Assembly (NCBI RefSeq): GCF_021919125.1 | Contig: NZ_CP083439.1 | Location: 1,178,001 to 1,242,000 of the forward strand | Reading direction: 5' to 3' | Source: Clavibacter sp. A6099 | GTDB lineage: Bacteria > Actinomycetota > Actinomycetes > Actinomycetales > Microbacteriaceae | Length of the DNA: 64,000 bases | In this document: positions 29,998 through 39,298 of the stretch, piece by piece | Position numbering within the stretch: position 1 is the first letter of the stretch | Layout of the letters: each line of letters opens with the position of its first letter | Notes under the pieces: generated by a model | Databases searched by the model: none | What the model saw: only the letters and a program-made list of their open reading frames with translations | Told to the model about the DNA's origin: nothing | Made by a program: the position numbers and the translations under genes

Positions 29998-30252
29998 TCA
30001 GACGACGTTGTCGTCCGAGCGCTCGCTGCGCGTGATGCGCTGGCCGGTGGCGGGGTCGATGCGCGTGCGCGTCTCGCTGACGGCCGTGCGGCGGCGGGCG
30101 AGGAGCGCGACGCCGATGATGATGACGAGCGCGCCGCCGCCCATGAGGATGTAGCCGACGAGCTGGAGGTCGACGCCGGGGACGGTGATGTCGACCGCGA
30201 ACGCGAGGATCGCCCCGAGGACGACGAGGAAGATGCCGAGGCCGATGCTCAT
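29998..30252 (-). CDS. Small two-helix membrane protein, DUF6458-like
   Basis: The protein has 84 residues. It has an N-terminal helix (GLGIFLVVLGAILAFAVDI), the strand-loop VPGVDLQLVGYILMGGGAL, a second helix, then a basic/acidic tail (RIDPATGQR). This pattern is common in actinobacteria as DUF6458; no function is known. It is leadered, with SD AAGGA 5-6 nt before the ATG and a -10 box TAGGCT at 30287-30292 on this strand. Confidence 0.72.
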   Translation of the reverse strand: MSIGLGIFLVVLGAILAFAVDITVPGVDLQLVGYILMGGGALVIIIGVALLARRRTAVSETRTRIDPATGQRITRSERSDDNVV

Positions 30253-30310
30253 GGTGTGTCCTTCTGTCGCGCGGTCGGGTCGGCACAGCCTAGCGAGCGG
30301 TGCCCCGCGA

Positions 30311-30329
30311 CGGACAGGTAGCCTGTCCG
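30311..30329. promoter_or_regulatory. Inverted repeat overlapping the leuB -10 box
   Basis: CGGACAGG-TAG-CCTGTCCG has perfect 8-bp arms around a 3-nt centre. Its middle contains the leuB -10-like TAGCCT (30319-30324), so a protein bound here would block leuB-ilvE transcription. The binding protein is unknown. Confidence 0.5.
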
Positions 30330-30356
30330 GAAACCCACCGAGCCCCGGGAGGATCC

Positions 30357-31424
30357 ATGCCCCGCACCATCTCGCTCGCCGTCGTCCCCGGGGACGGCAT
30401 CGGTCCGGAGGTCGTCCACGAGGCCCTCCGCGTGCTCCGGGAGGCGGTCCCCGCCGACGTGTCGCTCGACACCACGCAGTACCCGTTCGGCGCCGGCCAC
30501 TTCCTCGAGACGGGGGAGATCCTCACCGACTCCGACCTGACGGCCCTCGCCCAGCACGACGCGATCCTCCTCGGCGCGGTCGGCGGCGACCCCCGCGACG
30601 CGCGCCTCGCGGGCGGCATCATCGAGCGCGGCCTGCTGCTCAAGCTCCGCTTCGCGTTCGACCACTACATCAACCTGCGGCCGACCACCCTGCTGCCCGG
30701 CGTGACCTCCCCCCTGGCGGCTCCCGGCGAGGTCGACTTCGTCGTCGTCCGCGAGGGCACCGAGGGCCCGTACGCCGGCAACGGCGGCGTGCTCCGCCGC
30801 GGCACCGAGCACGAGATCGCGACCGAGGTGTCCGTGAACACGGCGCACGGCGTCGAGCGCACGGTGCGGTTCGCCTTCGACCTGGCCTCGAAGCGCGACC
30901 GCAAGCGCGTCACCCTCGTGCACAAGACGAACGTGCTGACCTTCGCGGGATCCCTGTGGCAGCGCACCGTCGACCGCGTCGCCGCCGAGCACCCCGACGT
31001 CACGGTCGACTACCTGCACGTCGACGCCACGATGATCTTCCTGGTCACCGACCCGTCCCGCTTCGACGTCATCGTGTCCGACAACCTGTTCGGCGACATC
31101 ATCACCGACCTCGCGGCGGCCATCTCGGGCGGCATCGGCCTCGCCGCGTCCGGGAACGTCAACCCCACGGGCGCGTTCCCGAGCATGTTCGAGCCGGTGC
31201 ACGGATCCGCGCCCGACATCGCCGGCCAGCAGAAGGCCGACCCGACCGCGGCGATCCTGTCGGTGGCGCTCCTGCTCGACCACCTCGGCCTGCCGGACGC
31301 CGCCGCGCGCGTCACGGCCGCGGTCTCCGCCGACCTCGCCGCGCGCGCCGCGGGCGACGCCGCACCCCGATCCACCGCGGAGGTCGGCGACGCCGTCATC
31401 CGCGCCCTCTCCACGAACCACTGA
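30357..31424 (+). CDS. leuB: 3-isopropylmalate dehydrogenase
   Basis: The protein has 355 residues of the actinobacterial short type. It oxidises and decarboxylates 3-isopropylmalate with NAD in leucine synthesis. Motifs include [29 protein letters not shown] (substrate loop) and the metal/NAD segment [19 protein letters not shown]. The ATG at 30357 follows GGGAGG by 4-5 nt; an in-frame ATG 57 bp upstream lies on top of the promoter. ilvE follows after 8 bp, giving a leucine-pathway pair. Confidence 0.94.
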   Translation: MPRTISLAVVPGDGIGPEVVHEALRVLREAVPADVSLDTTQYPFGAGHFLETGEILTDSDLTALAQHDAILLGAVGGDPRDARLAGGIIERGLLLKLRFAFDHYINLRPTTLLPGVTSPLAAPGEVDFVVVREGTEGPYAGNGGVLRRGTEHEIATEVSVNTAHGVERTVRFAFDLASKRDRKRVTLVHKTNVLTFAGSLWQRTVDRVAAEHPDVTVDYLHVDATMIFLVTDPSRFDVIVSDNLFGDIITDLAAAISGGIGLAASGNVNPTGAFPSMFEPVHGSAPDIAGQQKADPTAAILSVALLLDHLGLPDAAARVTAAVSADLAARAAGDAAPRSTAEVGDAVIRALSTNH

Positions 31425-31432
31425 AGGACCCC

Positions 31433-32569
31433 ATGAGCACCACCAGCAGCACAGCCTCCACCAGCGGCACAGCCTCCACCGCCTTCCCCCTGTCCTTCGA
31501 GCAGACCCCGTCGGAGACCGCCCGTGCCGACGCCGAGCGGGAGGCGATCCTCGCCGACCCGGGCTTCGGCAAGCACTTCACGGACCACATGGTCCAGATC
31601 GACTGGACGCTCGACGCCGGCTGGCACGACGCCCGCGTCGTCCCGTACGGGCCGCTCCAGCTGGATCCCGCCGCGAGCGTCCTGCACTACGGCCAGGAGA
31701 TCTTCGAGGGCATGAAGGCGTACCGCCACGCCGACGGATCCGTGTGGACCTTCCGCCCCGACCGCAACGCCGCCCGCCTCCAGCGCTCGGCCCGCCGTCT
31801 GGCGCTGCCGGAGCTGCCCACCGAGGACTTCGTCGAGTCGGTGCGCCAGCTGGTCCGCGCCGACCTCGACTGGGTGCCGTCGGCGCCCGAGCAGAGCCTG
31901 TACCTGCGCCCGTTCATGATCGCCAACGAGAGCTTCCTCGGGGTCCGCGCCGCCCAGCGCGTGGGCTACTACGTCATCGCGAGCCCCGCGGGCGCGTACT
32001 TCACGGGCGGCGTCGCGCCGGTCTCCATCTGGCTGTCCACCCAGTACTCCCGGGCGGGCAAGGGCGGCACGGGCGCCGCGAAGTGCGGCGGCAACTACGC
32101 AGCCTCGCTCCTCCCGCAGGCCGAGGCCGCATCGCACGGCTGCGCGCAGGTGCTCTTCCTCGACTCCGAGGAGGGCCGCTACCTCGAGGAGCTCGGCGGC
32201 ATGAACATCGTGCTGGTCTACAGGGACGGCCGGCTGGTCACGCCCGACTCGGAGAGCATCCTCGAGGGCATCACGCGCGACTCGATCCTGGAGCTCGCGC
32301 GCGACCGCGGCCTCACGGTCGAGAAGCGCCGGGTGGAGCTGTCGGAGTGGGTCGACGGCGTCGCATCCGGCGAGATCACCGAGGTGTTCGCGTGCGGCAC
32401 CGCTGCCGTGATCACGCCCATCGGCCGCCTGATGGGCGAGGGCCTCGACGTCGGCGACATCGACGCGCCTGCGGGCGAGCTGACGATGTCGCTGCGCCAG
32501 GAGCTCACCGACATCCAGTACGGCCGGATCCCGGACCGCCACGGCTGGCTCACGCGCCTCGACGCGTAG
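31433..32569 (+). CDS. ilvE: Branched-chain amino acid aminotransferase (fold IV)
   Basis: The protein has 378 residues, the type II BCAT length. A Ser/Thr-rich N-terminus is followed by LHYGQEIFEGMKAYRHADG, LYLRPFMIANE, the PLP-lysine region RAGKGGTGAAKCGGNYAAS and FACGTAAVITPIG. It adds the amino group to the keto acids of Leu, Ile and Val, completing the pathway begun by ilvDBN, ilvC and leuB in this window. ATG 31433 with GAAGGA 6-7 nt upstream; co-transcribed with leuB. Confidence 0.94.
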   Translation: MSTTSSTASTSGTASTAFPLSFEQTPSETARADAEREAILADPGFGKHFTDHMVQIDWTLDAGWHDARVVPYGPLQLDPAASVLHYGQEIFEGMKAYRHADGSVWTFRPDRNAARLQRSARRLALPELPTEDFVESVRQLVRADLDWVPSAPEQSLYLRPFMIANESFLGVRAAQRVGYYVIASPAGAYFTGGVAPVSIWLSTQYSRAGKGGTGAAKCGGNYAASLLPQAEAASHGCAQVLFLDSEEGRYLEELGGMNIVLVYRDGRLVTPDSESILEGITRDSILELARDRGLTVEKRRVELSEWVDGVASGEITEVFACGTAAVITPIGRLMGEGLDVGDIDAPAGELTMSLRQELTDIQYGRIPDRHGWLTRLDA

Positions 32570-32582
32570 CGCTCGATCGCTC

Positions 32583-32609
32583 GTGCCGGCGGCCGCGCGC
32601 CGTCGGCAC
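32583..32609 (+). terminator. ilvE terminator
   Basis: An 11-bp stem with one mismatch (32583-32593 with 32599-32609), 14 bp after the ilvE stop. Confidence 0.6.
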
Positions 32610-32626
32610 GGCTAGGGTCGTGTCTC

Positions 32627-33400
32627 GTGAAGATCGCGCGTTTCAGCACCGGTGACGACCCCCGCTTCGGCATCCTCGACGAGGAGGAGGGCCACCTGGT
32701 CGTCCTCTCCGGCGACCCCATGTTCAGCGGCTACCAGACGACGGGGGAGCGCGTGCCGCTCGCCGATGCCCGGCTGCTCGCGCCGGTGATCCCGCGCTCC
32801 AAGGTCGTGGCGGTCGGCCGCAACTACGCGGCGCACGCCGCCGAGCACGGCAGCGAGGCGCCCACCACGCCGCTCATCTTCCTCAAGCCCAACACCTCGG
32901 TCATCGGTCCGGACGACGCGATCCGCCTCCCGGCCGACAGCCAGCAGGTCGAGCACGAGGGCGAGCTCGCGGTCGTCATCGGGCGGATCACGCGCGACGT
33001 GTCGGTGGAGGACGCGGCGCGCTCGATCTTCGGCTACACGATCGGGAACGACGTGACCGCCCGCGACATCCAGCACTCCGAGAGCCAGTGGGCGCGCGCC
33101 AAGGGCTACGACACGTTCTGCCCGCTCGGCCCGGTCATCGAGACCGAGGGCTCGTTCGAGGACGCGCTCATCGAGACCCGCGTCGACGGGGAGCTGCGCC
33201 AGTCCGGCCGCACGAGCGAGATGGTGCACACGGTGCCCGAGCTGATCGCCTTCGCCTCGCGCGTGTGGACCCTGCTGCCCGGCGACGTGATCCTCACGGG
33301 CACGCCCGCGGGCGTCGGCCCGTTCACCGACGGCCAGGTCGTCGAGGTGTCCATCGAAGGCATCGGCACGCTCTCCAACCCCGCGCGCGCCCGCGCCTGA
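32627..33400 (+). CDS. Fumarylacetoacetate hydrolase family protein
   Basis: The protein has 257 residues. The FAH fold is shown by VAVGRNYAAHAAE, the metal-binding E-x-E in EHEGELAVVIGRI, and GYTIGNDVTARDIQ. The C-terminal GDVILTGTPAGVGPF is diagnostic. Members cleave or decarboxylate acylpyruvates and related beta-diketo acids (for example oxaloacetate or fumarylpyruvate); the substrate is not deducible. The GTG at 32627 lies 8 nt after the -10 box TAGGGT (32613-32618). A lipoprotein gene follows after 2 bp. Confidence 0.87.
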   Translation: MKIARFSTGDDPRFGILDEEEGHLVVLSGDPMFSGYQTTGERVPLADARLLAPVIPRSKVVAVGRNYAAHAAEHGSEAPTTPLIFLKPNTSVIGPDDAIRLPADSQQVEHEGELAVVIGRITRDVSVEDAARSIFGYTIGNDVTARDIQHSESQWARAKGYDTFCPLGPVIETEGSFEDALIETRVDGELRQSGRTSEMVHTVPELIAFASRVWTLLPGDVILTGTPAGVGPFTDGQVVEVSIEGIGTLSNPARARA

Positions 33401-33402
33401 CC

Positions 33403-34164
33403 GTGATCCGCCCCGGCCGTCCCGTGTGCGTCGCGCTGGCGGCCGCGGCGGTGGCGCTGCTCTCGGGCTGCGTGTACGACGTGTCGGACTACGGGCTGGA
33501 GACGCCGGGGCCGACGGACGCGGGATCCCCGACCGCGACCCCCGTCGTCGACGAGCCGCCCGCGCTCGACCTCCCCGCGGGCTGCGCCCCGGCCGACCTC
33601 TCGATCGACTGGGCCCAGCCTGTCGTCGGGGCCGCCGACCAGCTCCTCGCCGTGCGGGTCATGCAGGTGCGGATCCCCGGCCCCGGCGAGCAGCCCGGCC
33701 TCGGCTCGACACCGCAGAGCGTGACGCGCACCGACACCGAGCTCGTGCCGCCCTTCGGTCTCGCGGTCGACGCGGCGGGCGATGGATCCGCCACGGTCGT
33801 CGACCAGCTCACCCCCGATCCGGCATGGGCGGGGTACCTGCTCGGCGATCTCCGCGACCGCGACATCGTGCCGCCGCGCTTCGGCCGGTCGATCCAGCTC
33901 GTGTCCTTCGACCCCGTGCTCGATCGCGCGGCCCGCTACGTCATCGGCTACCTGGGGGCGACGCAGGCTGTGCGCTTCGATGTCACCGGCTGCGACGGCA
34001 CGTTCCGCTCCTCCGGTGCGCTGACCGGGATCGATCCGATGCGCTACGGCGGCGCCGTCCTCCTCGAATGCGGCGTGCCGCCCGGCGACCAGTACGACCG
34101 GTGGGACCTGCTCGAGCCGTACTGCGCCGACGGGGCCGCGGGGGCGGCGGGCACCGAGCCCTAG
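33403..34164 (+). CDS. Hypothetical lipoprotein
   Basis: The protein has 253 residues. The N-terminus has a short basic segment, a hydrophobic stretch and the lipobox LLSGC at about residues 22-26, so it is predicted to be lipid-anchored outside the cell. The mature part starts with a Pro/Thr-rich linker and has four further Cys that could form disulphides. No family is recognised. The GTG start sits 2 bp after the FAH-family stop, so it is co-transcribed. The stop codon TAG is part of the TAGAAT -10 box of gltX. Confidence 0.72.
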   Translation: MIRPGRPVCVALAAAAVALLSGCVYDVSDYGLETPGPTDAGSPTATPVVDEPPALDLPAGCAPADLSIDWAQPVVGAADQLLAVRVMQVRIPGPGEQPGLGSTPQSVTRTDTELVPPFGLAVDAAGDGSATVVDQLTPDPAWAGYLLGDLRDRDIVPPRFGRSIQLVSFDPVLDRAARYVIGYLGATQAVRFDVTGCDGTFRSSGALTGIDPMRYGGAVLLECGVPPGDQYDRWDLLEPYCADGAAGAAGTEP

Positions 34165-34177
34165 AATCGGATCCAGG

Positions 34178-35698
34178 ATGACTGAGACAACCGCGCACCC
34201 CGTGACCACCGCCACCGGCACCGACGTCCGCGTCCGGTTCTGCCCGTCCCCGACCGGGACGCCGCACGTGGGGCTCATCCGCACGGCGCTCTTCAACTGG
34301 GCGTACGCGCGCCACACCGGCGGCAAGCTCGTCTTCCGCGTCGAGGACACCGACGCCGCGCGCGACAGCGAGGAGAGCTACGAGCAGCTCATCGAGGCGC
34401 TGCGCTGGCTCGAGATCGACTGGGACGAGGGCGAGGGCGTCGGCGGCCCGCACGCGCCGTACCGCCAGTCGCAGCGCACCGAGCTCTACCTCGACGTGAT
34501 CGCCAAGCTCACCGCGTCCGGCCACCTCTACGAGAGCTACGCGACGGCCGAGGAGATCGAGGCGCGCAACCGCGCCGCCGGCCGCGACCCGAAGATGGGC
34601 TACGACAACTTCGAGCGCGACCTCACCGAAGCCGAGCGCCAGGCCTTCCGCGACGAGGGCCGCGCGCCCGCCCTCCGCCTCCGCGTGCCGGACACCGACC
34701 TCTCCTTCGACGACCTCGTGCGCGGCACGGTCACGTTCCCCGCCGGATCCTTCCCCGACTTCGTGCTCGTGCGCCCCAACGGCGCCCCGCTGTACACGCT
34801 CGTGAACCCGGTCGACGACGCGCTCATGGGGATCACGCACGTGCTCCGCGGCGAGGACCTCCTCTCGTCGACGCCTCGGCAGATCGCGCTGTACCACGCG
34901 CTCATCGACATCGGCGTGGCCGACGCCATCCCGCGCTTCGGGCACCTGCCGTACGTGATGGGGGAGGGCAACAAGAAGCTCTCCAAGCGCGACCCCGAGT
35001 CGAACCTGTTCCACCACCGCGACCGCGGCTTCATCCCCGAGGGCCTCATCAACTACCTGGCGCTGCTCGGCTGGTCGCTCACGCACGACCGGGACGTGTT
35101 CTCGCGGATGGAGATGGTCACCGCGTTCGACGTCGCCGACGTCACGCCCGCCCCGGCGCGCTTCGACCTCAAGAAGGCGGAGTCGCTGAACGGCGACCAC
35201 ATCCGCCTGCTCGCGCTCGACGACTTCGCGCAGCGCCTCGTGCCGTACCTGCAGGCGGCCGACGTCGTCGGCGCGGAGCTCACGCACGACGAGCAGCGGA
35301 TGCTCGAGGCGGCCGCCCCGCTCGTGCAGGAGCGCATGCAGCTCCTCGGCGAGGCGCCCGACCTCCTCTCCTTCCTCTTCACGACGGCCGACGCCCTGCC
35401 CTACGACGACGCTGCGGTCCAGGCGCTCAAGGACGACGCCCCCGAGGTGCTGGCCGCCTCGCGTGGCGCGCTCGCCGGGGTCCCGCACACGCAGTGGGAC
35501 ATCGACCTCGTGCAGGAGGTGCTGCAGAACACGCTCATCACCGGCATGGGCATGAAGCCGCGCCTCGCCTACGGGCCGCTGCGTGTCGGCATCTCCGGCC
35601 GCCGGATCTCGCCGCCGCTGTTCGAGTCGATGGTGCTCCTCGGCAAGGACGAGACCATCGCGCGCCTCGACCGCCTCGCGGGGATGCTCGGTGCCTGA
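34178..35698 (+). CDS. gltX: Glutamyl-tRNA synthetase
   Basis: The protein has 506 residues, a class I synthetase. The HIGH motif appears as [19 protein letters not shown] and the KMSKS motif as [11 protein letters not shown]. It charges tRNA-Glu and, in organisms without GlnRS, also tRNA-Gln. A -10 box TAGAAT (34162-34167) ends 10 nt before the ATG, so the leader is only a few nucleotides. It is followed by an overlapping flavin reductase gene. tRNA-Gln lies 1 kb downstream and tRNA-Glu about 9 kb downstream. Confidence 0.95.
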   Translation: MTETTAHPVTTATGTDVRVRFCPSPTGTPHVGLIRTALFNWAYARHTGGKLVFRVEDTDAARDSEESYEQLIEALRWLEIDWDEGEGVGGPHAPYRQSQRTELYLDVIAKLTASGHLYESYATAEEIEARNRAAGRDPKMGYDNFERDLTEAERQAFRDEGRAPALRLRVPDTDLSFDDLVRGTVTFPAGSFPDFVLVRPNGAPLYTLVNPVDDALMGITHVLRGEDLLSSTPRQIALYHALIDIGVADAIPRFGHLPYVMGEGNKKLSKRDPESNLFHHRDRGFIPEGLINYLALLGWSLTHDRDVFSRMEMVTAFDVADVTPAPARFDLKKAESLNGDHIRLLALDDFAQRLVPYLQAADVVGAELTHDEQRMLEAAAPLVQERMQLLGEAPDLLSFLFTTADALPYDDAAVQALKDDAPEVLAASRGALAGVPHTQWDIDLVQEVLQNTLITGMGMKPRLAYGPLRVGISGRRISPPLFESMVLLGKDETIARLDRLAGMLGA

Positions 35699-36656
35699 CG
35701 CATCGGTGCCTGACGACGCGGGCGCGGGATCCACCGCGATCGGCGACTCGTACGACGTCGTCGTCATCGGCGCGGGCCCCGCGGGCCTGTCCGCCGCGCT
35801 GAACCTCGTGCGCGCCCGCCGCCGCACCCTCGTGCTCGACAGCAGCCGTCCGCGCAACGCCGCGACGCTCATGTCGCACGGCTTCGTCACCCGCGACGGG
35901 ATCTCCCCGCTCGAGCTCCGCAAGCTCGGCCAGGTAGAGGTCGAGGGGTACGACGAGGGCGAGTTCCAGCTCGCCGTCGTGCAGTCGGCTGAGCCCGCCG
36001 ATGGCGGCTTCACGATCCGCGCGAAGGGCGTGCGCCGCGCGCCCGACCGCGAGGTGCACGCGCGCCGGATCCTCATCGCCACGGGCCTCGTGGAGACCCT
36101 GCCCGACCTGCCGAGCATCCGCGCCTACTACGGCACGGCCGTGCACAGCTGCATGGAGTGCGACGGCTACGAGAAGGCCGACGAGCCGCTCTTCCTCATC
36201 GGCGAGACGGACGACCTCGTGGAGCGCGCGCTGCTGCTCTCGCAGTGGTCGCGGGACATCATCGTGTTCACGAACGGCGTCGCGGAGATCGACGAGGCGG
36301 GGGAGCGCGGGCTCGCGTCCCTCGGCATCCGCGTCGACCGCCGTCCCGTCGCCGACATCGAGGGTGAGCGCGCGGTCGTCACCGGCATCCGGATGCAGGA
36401 CGGGGCCGTCGTCCCGCGCACCGGCGGCTTCGTGCGCCCGCGCTACTCGACCGCGCTCGACTTCCTCGCCGGGCTCGACCTCGACACCGACGACGACGGC
36501 CACATCGCCGTCGACGCCGAGGGCCGCACCTCCCACGAGGGCGTCTACGCGGCGGGCGACAGCTCGCAGCCGGGGCCGCAGCAGCTGATCATCGCGGCCG
36601 GCTTCGGCGCGCGTGCGGCCAGCGCGATCAACCGGGACCTGCTGCCTGTGATCTGA
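35691..36656 (+). CDS. FAD-dependent thioredoxin-reductase-like oxidoreductase
   Basis: The protein has 321 residues. The FAD motif is [17 protein letters not shown], and a redox pair CMEC is followed by DGYE, at the position of CxxC in thioredoxin reductases. [21 protein letters not shown] is the C-terminal FAD motif. The NADPH motif is weak: [11 protein letters not shown] lacks the usual GGGxSA, so the electron donor and acceptor are uncertain. GTG at 35691 overlaps gltX by 8 nt; a second GTG at 35706, in an adjacent repeat of the same bases (GGTGCCTGACG), is an equal alternative. Confidence 0.8.
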   Translation: MPDASVPDDAGAGSTAIGDSYDVVVIGAGPAGLSAALNLVRARRRTLVLDSSRPRNAATLMSHGFVTRDGISPLELRKLGQVEVEGYDEGEFQLAVVQSAEPADGGFTIRAKGVRRAPDREVHARRILIATGLVETLPDLPSIRAYYGTAVHSCMECDGYEKADEPLFLIGETDDLVERALLLSQWSRDIIVFTNGVAEIDEAGERGLASLGIRVDRRPVADIEGERAVVTGIRMQDGAVVPRTGGFVRPRYSTALDFLAGLDLDTDDDGHIAVDAEGRTSHEGVYAAGDSSQPGPQQLIIAAGFGARAASAINRDLLPVI

Positions 36657-36685
36657 CGCGTGGTGCCCGCCGGGCCGCCGCCGGT

Positions 36686-36715
36686 TTGGCGCGGATCCGG
36701 CCGATGGGCTACACT
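36686..36715 (+). promoter_or_regulatory. tRNA-Gln promoter
   Basis: A -35-like TTGGCG (36686-36691) and -10 TACACT (36710-36715) are separated by 18 bp, about 30 bp before the tRNA. The -10 is followed by CGACGAG, as in the tRNA-Glu promoter of this window. Confidence 0.65.
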
Positions 36716-36744
36716 CGACGAGGCCCGATCGCGCATCGGGGCAT

Positions 36745-36816
36745 TGGGGTATGGTGTAATTGGCAACACGGAAGATTCTGATTCTTTTGTTCTTGGTTCG
36801 AGTCCAGGTACCCCAG
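36745..36816 (+). tRNA. tRNA-Gln (anticodon CTG)
   Basis: A 72-nt cloverleaf. Acceptor TGGGGTA pairs with TACCCCA, and the T arm CTTGG-TTCGAGT-CCAGG is standard. The anticodon stem GAAGA/TCTTT encloses TT-CTG-AT, anticodon CTG, as in other tRNA-Gln. The anticodon stem and variable loop are AT-rich for this genome, with a G-U pair at the top of the stem. CCA is not encoded. Confidence 0.92.
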
Positions 36817-36838
36817 CACTGAATACGCAGGAAATGAC

Positions 36839-36862
36839 AGGCCCGGATATCCGGGCCTTTTC
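36839..36862 (+). terminator. tRNA-Gln terminator with T-tract
   Basis: AGGCCCGG-ATAT-CCGGGCCT is followed by TTTTCC, a classic intrinsic terminator 22 bp after the tRNA. Confidence 0.88.
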
Positions 36863-36959
36863 CTTTTCCCGCTTCCTCCACAGTCCTCGGTGATGCGTCC
36901 CGGTCGCCGCCCTCATCGGGCAGGGGCCGGATGTCGGCCCGTCGGGCCATGATCGAGGC

Positions 36960-37874
36960 ATGCCAGAGCGCACGAGGCGACGACCGATCACCCGCCCCGT
37001 CGTGCTCCAGCGGTGGCTCGTCGTGGCCGGAGCGATGGTCGCGCTGGCGACGCTCGTGGGCCTCCTGGTCGCTGCGGAGTGGAGGGTCCTCACCGCGGCG
37101 GTGTCCGCCCTCGCCGTGTTCGCCGGGGTCGTCCTGGCGTGGCGCAAGACGGTCGCGGAGGAGGCGCTCCGGGCGCGGGCCGGCTCCCAGGAGGAGGAGG
37201 CGCTCCGACGGGCGCGTGCGGAGCGGGAGCGCAGCGCGATCCTGTTCGGCTACAACCTCAGCGAGCTCCTCGGGACGATCGACGGCCTCGCCCGCCGCCC
37301 GCCCTCGGAGCGGTCCCAGGAGATCGCGGCCGTCCGGCAGTCCGCCGCCGTGCAGTGCAAGGAGGGCGTCGGCGCGGTGGATGCCCGTGCCGCGTACTTC
37401 CGCGTGGATGACCTCCGCGCGGTCCGTCGCCGGATGACGCCGGACAAGGTCGCGAGCAGCCCCGAGCGCACGGACGGCTTCACGACCGTGTTCGAGGAAG
37501 CAGGTGACGACGACCAGGACGTGTGGGAGGTCCTCGACGGACGCCGTCTCACCTCGTTCGTCGAGGACGTCGTGGAGTGGGAGACCGGCCGGACCGGTGC
37601 ACGCGGGACGCGCTCCTACGGCACGTTCATCACCGCCCGCGTCGAGGCGGGCGGCGTGGCCTTCGGCATCCTCACCGTGAACGCCGTCCGTCCCGGCAGC
37701 CTCCTCCACGAGGACAAGCTCTACGTCGCGGCCATGGCGAGGATCCTGGGCCTCGCGGAGCTGCTGTGCCTCACGACGCACGCGCACCGGACCGCGACGG
37801 ATGCCGCCGTTGGCCGCAGCGGGACGTCGGGCGTCGTGCCTATGATCGGGTACCGGCAGGAAGGCGCATCATGA
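36960..37874 (+). CDS. Membrane-anchored GAF-like protein, function unknown
   Basis: The protein has 304 residues. Two helices (about 18-38 and 42-60) are followed by a charged coiled coil (about 62-95, AEEALRARAGSQEEEALRRA) and a cytoplasmic domain. The end of that domain (SYGTFITARVEAGGVAFGIL, then EDKLYVAAMARILGLAELL) has the shape of a GAF sensor domain. No catalytic output domain is attached. The ATG at 36960 lies 6 nt after a -10-like CATGAT. The next, 61-residue gene overlaps the stop by 4 nt, suggesting a two-component unit in which the small protein is the partner or output. Confidence 0.65.
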   Translation: MPERTRRRPITRPVVLQRWLVVAGAMVALATLVGLLVAAEWRVLTAAVSALAVFAGVVLAWRKTVAEEALRARAGSQEEEALRRARAERERSAILFGYNLSELLGTIDGLARRPPSERSQEIAAVRQSAAVQCKEGVGAVDARAAYFRVDDLRAVRRRMTPDKVASSPERTDGFTTVFEEAGDDDQDVWEVLDGRRLTSFVEDVVEWETGRTGARGTRSYGTFITARVEAGGVAFGILTVNAVRPGSLLHEDKLYVAAMARILGLAELLCLTTHAHRTATDAAVGRSGTSGVVPMIGYRQEGAS

Positions 37875-38056
37875 GCGACACCATCATCTGGAGCTCCGAC
37901 ACCGGCGAGTTCACCGAGGTCCCGCACCCCGAGCGTCGTCGTGAGGCCATCCGCGCTGTCCTCGCCGACATCCAGGAGGACCCGCGCGCCTCTGTCCGCG
38001 TCGTCGAGGAGCGTTCGCGCGCCCGCCTCCGATGGGCTGACCGCGCCGAGGCCTGA
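37871..38056 (+). CDS. Small hypothetical protein (61 residues)
   Basis: This short soluble protein starts MSDTIIWSSDTGEFTEVPHP and ends in a basic helix (about 22-60; ERRREAIRAVLADIQEDP, then RSRARLRWADRAEA). No family is recognised. Its ATG overlaps the stop of the GAF-like membrane protein gene (ATGA), so the two are translated together. A long compound hairpin terminator follows. Confidence 0.65.
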   Translation: MSDTIIWSSDTGEFTEVPHPERRREAIRAVLADIQEDPRASVRVVEERSRARLRWADRAEA

Positions 38057-38090
38057 CGCCCACGACCGGCGTCCGGTCGAGCACGTCACA

Positions 38091-38136
38091 CGACGACGGC
38101 CCCACCCGAGCATCTGCTCGAGCGGGGCCGTCGTCG
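38091..38136. terminator. Compound hairpin, bidirectional terminator
   Basis: The outer 13-bp perfect stem (38091-38103 with 38124-38136) holds an inner CGAGCA-TC-TGCTCG hairpin (38107-38120). It lies between convergent genes. Confidence 0.8.
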
Positions 38137-38153
38137 CGTTCAGCGCAAGTGGA

Positions 38154-39164
38154 TCAGGCGAGGCGCCCCTTCGGGGAGCTGTCGCTCGTCTTCGACGGGT
38201 CCTTCTCCACGACGTCGCCGAGGGCGTCGTCGATGCGGGTCAGGAGCTCCGCGGGGATCTTCACGCCCGACGCCTTCACGTTCTCGTGGACCTGCTCGGG
38301 CCGCGAGGCGCCGATGATCGCGGATGCGACGTTGTCGTTCTGGAGCACCCACGCGACCGCGAGCTGGGCGAGCGACAGGTCCAGCTCATCGGCGACGGGC
38401 TGCAGCTCCTGCACTCGGCTGAGGACGTCGTCGTTCATGTAGCGCTTGATCATGTCGGCGCCGCCCTTGTCGTCCGTGGCGCGCGAGCCCTGCGGCAGGT
38501 CCTGGCCGGGCTTGTACTTGCCGGTGAGGACGCCCTGGGCGATGGGGGACCAGACGATCTGCGAGATGCCGAGGTCCCTCGAGGTCGGGACGATCTCCTC
38601 CTCGATGACGCGCCAGAGTGCCGAGTACTGCGGCTGGTTGGAGATGAGCTGGAAGCCGAGCTCGCGGGAGAGGCCGTGCGCCTCGCGGAGCTGCTCGGGG
38701 GTCCACTCGCTGACGCCGATGTAGAGCGCCTTGCCCTGGCGGACGACGTCGGCGAAGGCCTGCATCGTCTCCTCGAGCGGGGTCTCGTAGTCGTAGCGGT
38801 GGGCCTGGTAGAGGTCCACGTGGTCGGTCTGGAGGCGCTCGAGCGAGCCGTCGATCGACGCCATGATGTGCTTGCGCGAGAGGCCGGTGTCGTTGTGGCC
38901 CTTGGCGCCGGTCGGGAAGTAGACCTTCGTGAAGATCTCGAGCCCGTCGCGGTCCTCGCCCTTGAGCGCGTCACCGAGGACCTTCTCGGCGACGGTGTTC
39001 GCGTAGCCGTCCGCGGTGTCGAACGTGGTGATGCCGGCCTCGAGGGCCGCCTGCACGCACTGCGTGGCGGTGTCGTTCTCGACCTGCGACCCGTGGGTCA
39101 GCCAGTTGCCGTACGTGATCTCGGAGATCTTGAAGCCTGAGTTGCCTAGATAGCGGAATTCCAT
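38154..39164 (-). CDS. Aldo/keto reductase, copy 1
   Basis: The protein has 336 residues, a TIM-barrel AKR similar to Kv-beta/YghZ-type enzymes. Catalytic residues are visible: Asp and Tyr in FDTADGYANT, Lys in IFTKVYFP, His in LYQAHRYD. The NADPH-binding IIGASRPEQVHENVKASG is at the C-terminus. The substrate is unknown, probably a small aldehyde. The ATG lies 6 nt after -10 box TAGGCT (39171-39176 on this strand). The gene beside it (39299-40309) is a near-identical, same-length paralogue. Confidence 0.88.
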   Translation of the reverse strand: MEFRYLGNSGFKISEITYGNWLTHGSQVENDTATQCVQAALEAGITTFDTADGYANTVAEKVLGDALKGEDRDGLEIFTKVYFPTGAKGHNDTGLSRKHIMASIDGSLERLQTDHVDLYQAHRYDYETPLEETMQAFADVVRQGKALYIGVSEWTPEQLREAHGLSRELGFQLISNQPQYSALWRVIEEEIVPTSRDLGISQIVWSPIAQGVLTGKYKPGQDLPQGSRATDDKGGADMIKRYMNDDVLSRVQELQPVADELDLSLAQLAVAWVLQNDNVASAIIGASRPEQVHENVKASGVKIPAELLTRIDDALGDVVEKDPSKTSDSSPKGRLA

Positions 39165-39237
39165 CCTCCGAGCCTACGCCGGGCGCGCTGGGCGACCCCG
39201 GGACGCGGTCTGTCCGACCGGTGACCGGGAGATGCAC

Positions 39238-39274
39238 GTGTGGCCCCGTCCGATGGTCTCGGGCGGGGCCGCAC
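39238..39274 (-). terminator. Terminator after aldo/keto reductase copy 2
   Basis: A 16-bp stem with two G-T pairs (39238-39253 with 39259-39274), downstream of the upstream copy, separating the two duplicates. Confidence 0.65.
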
Positions 39275-39298
39275 GGTCGTGCAGGAGGAGGCGGCGGA

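Noticed and set aside
35688-35716. Direct repeat GGTGCCTGACG as a possible attachment site
   Set aside because: Only two short adjacent copies at the gltX stop, with no integrase or foreign island; more likely a local slippage duplication offering two GTG starts.
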